Source: Heterohyrax brucei
Lineage: Eukaryota > Chordata > Mammalia > Hyracoidea > Procaviidae
Reading direction: 5' to 3'
Assembly (NCBI GenBank): GCA_028571685.1
Contig: CM053162.1
Location: 6,886,001 to 6,950,000 of the forward strand
Length of the DNA stretch: 64,000 nucleotides
The notes under the pieces are model-generated. The model searched no databases, had not been told where the DNA came from, and saw nothing but the letters and a program-made list of their open reading frames with translations. Below are positions 55,477 through 64,000 of this stretch, in pieces. Position 1 is the first letter of the stretch. Every line of letters begins with the position of its first letter. Made by a program: the position numbers and the translations under genes.

Positions 55477-57426
55477 GAGACACTTCTGGACAACACAGCA
55501 CCATGTATAAAAATACCATGCTGTCCCTCCACAGCAAAAATCCATAAGCTAAGTAAAACAGAGCCAGAGGTCAATTCTGAAACCCGAAGGGTCAAATGAA
55601 GAGATCAAGATCTCAGCCAAATACTGCATAGAATAAGAAACTGATAGAGAGCAGAGAGAGAAAAGAGATGCAAGTAGAAGTCTAATACTGCAGATTCTGG
55701 ACTTCAGTTAGAGATCTACAGACAGGGAACACAGAAAACAGCTCCATGGAAATCCCCAAACCAAATCAAACCCACTGTCACTGAGTGGATTTCAACTCAT
55801 AGCGACCCTCTAGGTCAGAGCAGAACTGCCCCACAGAGTTTCCAGGAGCCCCTGGAGGATTTGATCTGCCAACCTTTTGGTTAGCAGATACAGTACGTAA
55901 CTACTACATCACTGAGGTTTCCCTGCAGAAGAAAAAAAAAATACCTGGTAATCAGTGATACACACTTGCTCATCCCCAACGCTCTCCCCCACTGCTCTAC
56001 TTCCAATGTCTTCTGACTGGCTTTGGTGGCTCCACCACCCAGGAAAGGTAGCATTTAAGCCCCTCAGTTTTGCCCTGCTCACATTGGAGATCACAGGGAG
56101 AACACAAAAGTAGCTTCAGAAGCTCTCAACAGTACACATACCACTCAGTAGCCAGCAATATACACTTTCCTAACTTCGTCCTCCCCATCCCCTTGGCTTT
56201 CTCTGCTTTCTGCTGGCAGCAGTTTCTCTTTTGGTCAGAAACAAAGTTTTTCAGCTGGAGCCACCTGGAATCATCCCACCCACACTGATCAGCTTCCTGG
56301 GTGCCATTTCTCTGTAGCTGATGTTGCTTTTTTCCGTCTCTTTTGGTTTCTTAGGTGTACCCCCCACCACCTCCCCCTCTTTTCTCTCAAACTTCTGGCT
56401 CTATGTAATATCTTTTCGTCTTCTTGGAAGCACTGCTCGTCTAGGGAACTATGCCCCCAGCCCATGATACCATACTGGTGGGATCCTCAGGGCTTTGTCT
56501 TTGTGTGTTTTGTCTGCTTTTCTTTTCCTAGCTTGGGAGTCTCTTTTAGCTTGGCTGTATCACAAAGCTCATGACCCATGTCCCATCTAAGCATCCACAT
56601 CAGTGGGATCCTTGGGGGCATTTCTGCTTTCCATTTTTCTCTCTTTTGCCTTCTGTCTTTCTTCATTTCTCAGTTCTCATCTCTCTATACTTTCTGTCTT
56701 TTCTTGTCTCCCCAATGCATGACACTGCATGACATCTATACCCCTTCTAACTAGGCTATACCCACAAACTGGGAACCATCACCTCAGTTTTTACTGCACT
56801 AGGAACCCCTGGAGGCATTTATCTTCTTTCTTTTCCAAATTTTTGTCTAGCCTTTTTCTTTTCTCTTTTCCTCTTTTTTTTTTTTCTCCATTTCTCAGTT
56901 TCTAATCTCACCACTCCTAACACAAGCCCGCTTTTTGCTCTTTTCGGGTGGGCTCCTATTTTTCTCTCTCCCCCACTCCTCTTTCCTACAATTATATTAG
57001 CTCATACATCACCAGCTCCCTCCTCCTTTCTGCTTACCTGCGCCAAGCACTGAACACCACACCACCCAAGCAGCACAGGCACGGCCTGCTGGAACTTGCC
57101 CTGAACTGATTCCTAGCCTGCCTTGTCAGCTTTAGCACCTGCCACAAATAACCCATCCCTGTCCCACCCCTTCAGCTGGACCAGCCCTGCTACACCACAG
57201 CTGAGTGACCGGCCCTGCCGCTGGACAAAGAGGTAAAAAATAATCATGACCACAGATGAGCAAACAACAGAGAACACACAGCTCACTTGTTCTGCCATGA
57301 CTAAATTAAAAAATAAATAAATAGAATGAAACAAACAGATTTACCAGCAATAAACAATGAAAATAACCACTGCAAGTCATGAAGTTAGCAGATAATATCA
57401 AAATATTAAAAAAAAGAAAGACAGGC
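55477..57426 (+). mobile_element. 1.95-kb insertion resembling an L1 5' region without its 3' part
   Basis: Bounded by a perfect 17-bp duplication, the signature of LINE-style target-primed insertion. Contents: a non-coding 5' block; a nested reverse SINE (55757-55921); a CT-rich stretch with degenerate repeats sharing a gtgggatcct core (near 56479 and 56604, with looser copies near 56290 and 56800); a GC-richer part (about 57040-57230); then an A-rich stretch. That last stretch, from an atg at 57298, could be the start of an L1 ORF1 (M-T-K-L-K-N-K then a stop). The right end is A-rich (attaaaaaaaagaaagac) before the duplication. No ORF2. Best guess: an L1 transcript that was polyadenylated early (aataaa motifs near 57310) and then inserted. 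An unrelated non-autonomous retroelement is possible. Confidence 0.7.
55757..55921 (-). mobile_element. AfroSINE-type SINE (short form), nested
   Basis: Reverse full short form: aaaccaaatcaaacccactg, gatttcaactcatagcgacc, cagagcagaactgccccaca, gatttgatctgccaacc, head taactactacatcactgagg. Lies within the 1.95-kb insertion, so it is younger. No clear duplication. Confidence 0.93.
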
Positions 57427-57443
57427 TAATATATAAAACTCCA
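57427..57443. repeat. 17-bp target-site duplication, right copy
   Basis: Identical to 55460-55476. Confidence 0.92.
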
Positions 57444-57543
57444 AGTGTTAGAAAACATATCTCTGTGCCATTAAATTTCAGGATGATTTCTAATTAATCA
57501 TGGGCTATTGCTCTGTTATGAATATTTTCAAGTCCTTGGGTCC

Positions 57544-57700
57544 TGTTGTTGTTAAGAGCTATTGAGTAGGTTCTGACTCATAGCGACCCCTCTGTACAAC
57601 ACGATGAGACACTGTCCAGTCACACACTATTCTCACAAGACTTTGTACTTGACCTTGTTGCTGCAGCCACTGTTTTAATCGTGTCCTTGAGGGTACAGAA
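57544..57700 (-). mobile_element. RTE/BovB-type LINE 3' end, reverse strand
   Basis: gttgttgttaagagctattg, gttctgactcatagcgaccc, cattgttgc-like ttgttgctgcagccactgtt, then tcgtgtccttgagggtacag: the complement of the RTE 3' end. Confidence 0.85.
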
Positions 57701-58287
57701 TTAGTATGTCAACTGTGCAGAGGGCTATGGAAATAATCGGCGGGTAGAGGGACCACCATTTGGAGGGCCACAACACTCTCTGTGCTGCTGTCTGGGCAGC
57801 AGGTGCAGTGACCACCAGAAGAAAAAAGATAATTGTGATTTCAATTCAGTCTCACATGAACCCCCACCTTCCCAAGTCACAGAATAGTTTCAATTTTTCA
57901 AGTAGTTGGACCTAGAGGGTAAAATCTCAGTGTTTGAAGACTCTGCAACTTCTTCAGGAAGATTTCTATTTGTGCACTTCCAGACTAAACAGAGCATCTC
58001 CTGTGAGGGCAGTAGAGGACAGGGTTTTATTTGTGGGTGAGTTTTTTCTTTTCAGCAGCCTTGAAGTAGAATCACTAGGTAGTGGCACTGGCACCACTTA
58101 GAAAGCTAGGCTGAATGCTGCGAAGTGAGTTATGTGTTAGACTTTGGGGCTTAGCTCTTTGACATTGCAGTCTTAAACCGACATTTAACATTTTCTCAGA
58201 GATACAGGTTTTAAAGATCTCCCCTGCCTGGTCCCAACATCAAAACATTCCCAGAAGCATGTAATTGAATCAACAGTACAGCCCCCT
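57701..58287. other. No gene seen
   Basis: Unique-looking. Confidence 0.45.
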
Positions 58288-58288
58288 A

Positions 58289-58332
58289 GACTCAGAGAGG
58301 AAATCAACTCGATGGCAGTGGGTTTGGGGTGA
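58289..58332 (+). mobile_element. Short SINE tail fragment
   Basis: gaaatcaactcgatggcagt then gggtttgggg: only the last about 30-45 bp of an AfroSINE. Confidence 0.6.
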
Positions 58333-58414
58333 TGCTCAGAGAACTGATAGTCAAAAGTCAAGACTCCCATAAAATACAATCAAATTATTTTAAAAATATG
58401 TCCTTCAGATATAA

Positions 58415-58570
58415 AATAATTTTATTTTTGGTTTTGTGTCAAGGATCCTGAGCACATTTCAAGGAGATTTCCTGAAGGAAGAGGACTTCATGGGAATGCA
58501 AACTTTCAAAGATGTTGACACTGATTCAGTTATGACAGCAGAAGAAGCCAAATCTTGTTTGCGTCTGTGA
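58415..58570 (+). pseudogene. Short EF-hand-like open frame, candidate exon remnant
   Basis: An open frame from just after a stop (58412-58414) to TGA (58568-58570). A T-rich stretch ending tttgtgtcaag at 58443 could serve as a splice acceptor, giving 41 codons after it. The residues include D-V-D-T-D-S-V-M-T-A-E-E (58511-58546). This fits the spacing of an EF-hand loop (D at 1, 3 and 5, hydrophobic at 8, E at 12) and is preceded by an amphipathic-looking segment. After the stop, a lysine/arginine-rich frame continues to a possible donor gaag/gtaatgg near 58658. It may be a last exon, a decayed processed pseudogene or chance. I do not recognise a gene. Confidence 0.3.
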
Positions 58571-58689
58571 AAAAGGACCGTTGTCTTCAGAAGAGAAGAG
58601 TAAAGCACAAAAGGAAGAAGTGGCTGTTGTACAATCAGGGAGCCAATGATGAAGTGAAGGTAATGGCCAGTGCTCTCTACGTCTTAATC

Positions 58690-59050
58690 TCCTTTTTCAT
58701 ACTTCTGAGCCAAGTCACTGAACTTACAGAATAATGAATTTATTGCTGAGCATGACTCAACCACAAAGGCAGCAAGAATTACTCTTCTATAACTTTTTTG
58801 TTTCCTAAAACAAGTAGCTTAGCTGTAGAGATGATTAATTCAAATATTTGCTTCAAAAAACTGGAATGAGCTGCCCTACTTTTAATGACAGGTTAATTTT
58901 TTACAAAATAAGTTATGAATCCACTTGGCAGGTACACAACACATACACAGAGATGAACACGCACATACCAAGAGATAATTAAGCTATCCCACCATTAAGA
59001 GTGCTGCTCTAGAGCAGTACATAGTTTACAACAGTATGTAATTAATAAGT
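58690..59050. other. No gene seen
   Basis: AT-rich, unique-looking. Confidence 0.45.
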
Positions 59051-59055
59051 GTAGT

Positions 59056-59495
59056 TCTCACGGACTGATTTGTGTTCCCCCAAAACTGTGTGTAGAAATA
59101 TGGTTGTGCCAGGAGTCGTGGGATTGCATGATGTTCTTCCATGTTGGAAATCCTGCCTCAATGAGGTCACTGAGGGTGGATGGGCTGCAGTTGTGTTTGG
59201 CGTGGCAGGATTCTCTGTGTAAGATTATTCTCTGCCTGAGGTATGAGATATAAAGGTAAGAAGCTAGCAGAGAGAACTGAGAACTTTATAGTCAAGAAAG
59301 CAGCACCAGGAGCAGAGTGCATCCTTCAGACCCGAAGTTCCTGCACCCAGAGTCGACAAAGAGGGAAAGCCTTCCCCTGGAGTGAGTACCCTGAAGTCAG
59401 CCTGGTAGCCTACTGGACTGCGTAAGAACAGTTTCTCTTTTTAAATCCACCCACATGCGGTATCTCTAATAAAGCAGCACTAGCTGACTAAAACA
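59056..59495 (+). mobile_element. Solo LTR, MLT1/MaLR-like
   Basis: Starts tctcacgg (in place of the family's tgtcatgg) and ends ctgactaaaaca. Contains gtgttcccccaaaactgtgt, caggagcagagtgcatcctt and a terminal aaagcagcactagctgac. Perfect 5-bp duplication gtagt at 59051-59055 and 59496-59500. Confidence 0.88.
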
Positions 59496-59539
59496 GTAGT
59501 TAACATTTACAGCTTGGTCTCCTAACATACCCACACTTA

Positions 59540-59690
59540 CATATACATTTTCCCCCCATTTAATCTTGAAAATTTCTTATAAGTGCTATTTAATACACTT
59601 TTTCAGAGGTACAGAGACTTCAAGTGCTTTGCCCAAGTGTTCACAACTTGTAAGTGGCAGAACTGGGCTTTTAAACATAGGTATTCGGAC
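59540..59690 (-). mobile_element. MIR relic
   Basis: tttcagaggtacagagactt, caagtgctttgcccaagtgt, tcacaacttgtaagtggcag, aactgggctttt: reverse MIR core. Confidence 0.7.
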
Positions 59691-59699
59691 TTGCTATTC

Positions 59700-60203
59700 A
59701 GTACCACTTCAAGTGAGAGAGTGTAATTTCAAGCATTAAATTACAATATTCTGGTTTTTTTTTTTTAATGTGATCTAAGTATAAGTCTTCCAAATTATAG
59801 AGATTGTTATAGAGAGTGGAGATTCTGTCTACCGCTTAACCCTACTTAGAGGCGGGGTTAACTTTTTTGCTCTACTGACTAAAGTTGTTGACATGGGAAG
59901 GTTAAGTTGGGGTTTACACAAAATGTTGGCATTAGAGGCATCCTTAGTTGTAATCTCAGCATTTGTATTTCCAAACTTCATCTTTGCTTGCCCTGTGGCC
60001 TTTAGTTCCAAGGACACATGCCTCCCCGCGACAACTCTCAGAGAACAACTTCCATCCATGAGATGCTGAACGGCTGTTCTCTGCCAGAAGTAAGATACTA
60101 TCCTTCATCTCTGTTTCTTAGAGATGGTTAATTTCCTCTGGAGGCTTGTGCACTGAACTGGAGGCATTAGTCATTAACAAAGGCAGCACCTCTGCTATAA
60201 GTT
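59700..60203. other. No gene seen
   Basis: Contains a T10-11 run near 59755-59766. A 76-codon reverse open frame (59829-60059) is unsupported. Confidence 0.45.
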
Positions 60204-60640
60204 TTTTTTTTTTTTTTTTAATTGAGATCAAGTGAAAGCGTACAATTGGATCAATTTTGCATGCCTGCCTATCTGCAGCTCCATCTGCTCTCCCCACCCA
60301 CTGACAGCACATTTCTCCTTTTCGCTTTATACTTCCAGTACCTTCTTAATGAGCACCTGTCCCCTGCTTTCCACGTTCTTCTCTCCCATCCAGAAAGAAA
60401 CCAGTAAGACAGTTTACTATAAATGTATAAAACCATAATGTACACACATCATATAGTCACACTGTGACCCCAGTCCAGTCCATTCTTGTCTGAAGAGTTC
60501 ACCTCAGTACTGGTTTCAGGTCAAGGCCAGCAGCATGTCTAGGGGCCATGTTCCTGGGGGACACACTAGGCTGTCAGACCATCAATTCTGGTCTTGAGTA
60601 GAGTTCTTGAACTGCACACCTCTTTTTCTCATGTTGCTTC
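60204..60640 (-). mobile_element. 3' UTR of L1 copy D
   Basis: Non-coding. It joins ORF2 sequence directly near 60640. Confidence 0.7.
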
Positions 60641-63365
60641 AGTATGGTGATATTTCTGGGGTCTCATCTCTGTTCTGTTGGTCTACATGTCTCTTTTTTG
60701 TACCAGTATCAGGCTGCTTCGTCTACTATAGTAGTGCAGTAGGTTCTAAGGTCAGGTAGTGTGATGCCTCCTCTCACTGTGTTCCTCTTCTTCAGTAGCA
60801 CTTTACGTATCCAGGGTTCTTCCCTTTCTAAACAAAGTTGGTGATTTGTTTCTCCATCTCATTATATTTGTGTTGGGATTGCATTGTATATGCATATGCA
60901 TATGCATACATATACTGTACATATAGATTGCTTTGGATAAAATAGACAGTTTTACAATGTTAAGTCTTCCTATCCCCAAGCAAGGTAGGTTTCTCCATTT
61001 GTGTCTCTTTTGGTTTCTTGAAGCAAGGTCTTGTAATTTTCTCTGTATAGGTCTCTTATTTCTCCAGTTAGATTTATTCCTAGGTATTTTATCTTCTTGG
61101 GGGCTATAGTAAGTTGTATTAATTTGGGGATTCCTTCTTTGATGTTCTCTTTGTTGGTGTGAAGGATTCCTACCAATTTACTCATATTTATCTTATATTC
61201 TGATACTTTGCTGAACTCTTTTATTAGTTCCAATAATTTACGGATTCTTTAGGGTTCTCTGTGTACACTGTCATATCTTGTGCAAACAGGGATATTTTTA
61301 CTTCTTCTTTACTGATGTTAATACCTTTTATTTCTTTGTTTTGTCTAATTGCTCTGGCTAGAACCTCTAGCACAATGTTGAATAGAAGTTGTGATAGTGG
61401 ACATCCTTGTCTGTTTCCACTTTCAGAGGGAATTCTTTCAGTGTCTGTCTATTCAGGATGATGTTGTCAGTAGGCTTTGTGTAGATGCCCTTTACTGCAC
61501 TGAGCAATTTCACTTCTATTCCATTTTGCTGAGAATTTTTAACATAAATGGTTGTTGGACTTTGTCAAATGCCTTTCTGCATAACTGATGGAATCAGGTG
61601 ATTATTTATGTGGTTGATCACATCAATTATTTTTCCAGTGTTGAACCTGCCTTGCATCCCTAGTATAAATACAGCTTGGTCATGATGAATTATTTCTTGA
61701 TTTGTTGTTAAATTCTATTAGCTAGGATTTTGCTGAGGATTTTTGCATCTAAGTTCATGAGTGGTATTGGTCTATAATTTCCTTTTTTTTGTGGGGTCTT
61801 TCCCTGGCTTTGGTATCAGGGTTATGTTGGCTTCGTAAGATGAATTTGGAAGTATTCCATCATTTTCTGTGCTATGAAATAGCCTCAGTAGTACTGGAGT
61901 TAACTCTTTTCTAAAAGTTTGGTAGAATTCTCCAGTGAAGTCATCTGGGCCAAGACTTTCTGGTTGGTAGTCTTTTGATTACTTTTTCAATGTCTTGTTT
62001 TGTGATGGGTTTATTAAGTTGTTTACTTCTTGTAGTAATTTTGGTAGATGATGTGAATCTAGAAACTTGCCCATTTTCTCTAAGTTTTCAAAGCCGTTAG
62101 AGTACAGTTTTTCATTGTACTCTGTTCTGATACTTTTGATTTTAGTTGGGTCTGTTGTGATATCTCCTGTCTTATTTCTTATTTGGGTTACTTGTTTCTT
62201 CTGTTTTTCTTTTGTAAGTTTAGCCAATGGTTTATCAATTTTGTTGATCCTTTCCAAAAAAAAAAAAAAAAAAACAGCTTTTGGTCTTGTTAATTCTTTC
62301 AATTGTTTTTCTATTTCTTAATTCATTTATCTCTGCTCTAATTTTTAATATCTGTTTTCTTCTGGTGCTCTGGAGATTTTTTTGTTGTTGTCTTTCTACT
62401 TGTTCAAGTCGTAGAGTTAGTTCTTGGATTTGGGCCTTTTCTTCCTTACATATGTGTGCATTTATAGAGATAAACTGACCTCTGAACACTGCTTTTACTG
62501 TATCCCATAGGTTCTGGCAGGATATGTTTTCATCCTAATTTGATTCCATAAATTTCTTTATTGCATCTTTGACTTCTTCTATAACCCATGAATTTTGGGG
62601 CAAGGTGTTGTTCAGCTTCCATGAGTTCAAGTTTGCACCCACGCTTTTTTTCTGCAGTTGATTTCAAGTGTTATGGCTTTATGATCCGAGAAGATGCTTT
62701 GCAATAGTTCAGTGATTTGGATTTTGTTAAGACTTACTTTATGACCTAATACGTGGTCTATTCTGGAGAATGTTCCATGTGCGTTGGAGGAGAAGGTGTA
62801 CTTATCCATTGTTGGGTAAAAAGTTCTGTGTATGTCTAGGAGGTCTAGTTGATTGATTGTTGCAATAAGACCTTTTGTATTTTTACTGAGCTTTTTTCTG
62901 GATGATCTGTTACTGAAAGTGGAATGTTGAAGTCTCCTGCTATCATCATGGAGTAATCTATCTCATTTTTTTTAGTTTTTTCAGGATTTGCTTGATGTAT
63001 TTAGATGCTCCACTATTGGGTGCATAAATATTTAATATTGTTATACCCTGCTTATGTATTGAACCTTGTAGCAACAGTAACCATCCTTGTCCATGATGAT
63101 GGATTTTATTTTAAAGTCTGTTTTATCTGAGCTTAGTACTGCCACTCCTGCTCTTCTTTGCACGTTGTTAGCTTGGTATATATTTTTCTATCCTTTGATT
63201 TTGAGTTTATTCATGTCTTTGAATCTTATGTGTGTTTCTTGTAAGCAACATATAGACAGATCGTGTTTTTTTAATCCAAGTTGTTACTCTTTGCTTTTTT
63301 ATTGGAGCATTCAATCCTTTTAAATCCAATGTAATTATTGATGGGGATGTGTTTAGTTCTGTCAT
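60641..63365 (-). pseudogene. L1 ORF2 (endonuclease and RT), C-terminus deleted
   Basis: Reverse-strand ORF2 in broken frames. The endonuclease N-terminal N-A-P-I-K-K-like start is near 63330; the endonuclease end with S-D-H is at 62681-62689 (open 62627-62809); linker pieces are open at 62235-62489 and 61979-62302; RT palm and thumb pieces include an open 60970-61233. The palm box is F-A-Q-D (61275-61286): the first catalytic aspartate of F-A-D-D is glutamine, so the RT should be inactive. Frameshifts and the A20 slippage run break it further. Full-length L1 ORF2 is about 1,275 codons; roughly 900 remain. Confidence 0.85.
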
Positions 63366-63708
63366 TTTGGTGCCTTTATCTTTGTGTTGTGGTTTCTTTG
63401 TTCCTCTTACTATTCTTCTCTACATCATTTTTCTTTACAGATTTACTTTCTTCCTTTTCAATGTTGGTTTTGTATTTGTTGAGACTCCTGTACTATGTTT
63501 CTTGTTTTGATATGTAGCACTGTTAGTTTGCTTTGCAGCTACCATTTTGATCCCCCTTAGTGTTTTAACTGTAAACAAATCTTTAACTTTGGTATATCTC
63601 CTTCTTCTCAATTTGAAAGGGCGGTAGCTACTATAATGTATCCCCCTTTATAGTGTGATGATGCCATAGTTTTCCTGTTAAGATCTTTGGTTCCCTACTT
63701 TTAATATC

Positions 63709-64000
63709 TTAGCTTTGATTGAGCTTTGTGACTTCCCTATCTGAGTTGGGTTCTGGATGCTCTGCCTTGAAATGCATCCTTAAGTGTAGAACTGATGTTA
63801 CTGTTTTTCTAAACAAAGAGGCTGCTTTCAGTATTTCTTGTAGTTTTAGTTTGGTTTTTGCAAAGTCTCTAAGCTTCTGTTTGTCTGAGAATGTCTTAAT
63901 TTCACCGCCATATTTGAGACGCAATTTTGCAGGATCTGTAAATCTTGGTTGGAAGTTTTTCTCCTTCAAGGCTTTGAATGTGTCATACCACATCTTCTTG
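63709..64000 (-). pseudogene. L1 ORF1 C-terminal part (cut by window end)
   Basis: Reverse open frame of 94 codons resembling the ORF1p C-terminal domain: F-Q-P-R-F then P-A-K-L-R-L-K-Y then F-S-D-K-Q-K-L-R. ORF1p is the RNA-binding L1 protein. The first part lies outside the window. Confidence 0.85.

Larger units (their letters stand above)
60204..64000 (-). mobile_element. L1 LINE (copy D), reverse strand, runs off the window
   Basis: The longest L1 here. Left to right: T-rich tail (60201-60219), 3' UTR (to about 60640), ORF2 (to about 63365), inter-ORF region, and the ORF1 C-terminal part running off the right edge. About 1 kb that should lie between the W-Y-W-Y-K region and the 3' UTR is missing compared with copy C. 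The 3' UTR shares ordered blocks with copy B (ggccatgttcctgggggaca here, ggccacactcccagggggcc there). An A20 run lies near 62257-62276. Confidence 0.9.

Overview
This window looks like nuclear DNA from an afrotherian mammal, most likely a paenungulate (elephant, sirenian or hyrax). The main evidence is a dense set of tRNA-headed SINEs of the AfroSINE type. Most are the short form; fewer are the longer form with extra central sequence. Alongside them are RTE/BovB-type LINE 3' ends that share the SINE tail, several L1 copies with recognisable ORF2 remains, MaLR/ERVL-type LTRs, and mammalian-wide MIR, L2 and MER5 relics. The base composition is AT-rich and CpG-poor, except for one CpG cluster near 28.3 kb. 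I see no intact protein-coding gene, no functional tRNA or rRNA gene and nothing prokaryotic. The window reads as intergenic or deep-intronic sequence.

Layout: 1-3.9 kb is a degraded forward L1 carrying a CA repeat, a purine tract and two SINEs, followed by an RTE 3' end. From 4.4-13 kb there are LTR fragments, a solo LTR with a clean 5-bp target duplication (6.58 kb), a reverse-strand L1 3' end (7.6-9.9 kb), a reverse-strand ERVL-like LTR block with a repeated segment (11.2-12.0 kb) and a tRNA-Gly-headed SINE (12.7 kb). From 13-22.6 kb there are MIRs, SINEs, TG-rich tracts and a forward L1 with long open ORF2 pieces (20.8-22.6 kb). The 22.6-28 kb part is repeat-poor. It leads to a CpG-island-like block (28.23-28.44 kb), which is followed directly by an RTE 3' end. 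From 29-50 kb there is mostly unique sequence with scattered SINE, MIR, L2, CR1/L3-like and LTR insertions.

The 50.7-57.5 kb block is the most structured part. It holds a nearly complete MaLR-type provirus (LTR, internal region, LTR) with an RTE 3' end inserted at the LTR/internal junction, then a fold-back mariner bounded by TA with about 165-bp inverted arms. After that comes a 1.95-kb insertion flanked by a perfect 17-bp target duplication; it resembles an L1 5' region without its 3' part. Further on are a short EF-hand-like open frame at 58.4 kb, another solo LTR with a clean 5-bp duplication (59.06 kb), and a reverse-strand L1 from 60.2 kb to the window end (3' UTR, ORF2, end of ORF1) that lacks the ORF2 C-terminal region.

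Functionally the window is an insertion record. L1 is the autonomous non-LTR element, and RTE is the likely enzyme source for the SINEs because they share its tail. Nesting gives relative ages: L1 before AfroSINE, MIR before AfroSINE, MaLR provirus before RTE. Repeat names and consensus comparisons come from memory of the families; no database search was run.
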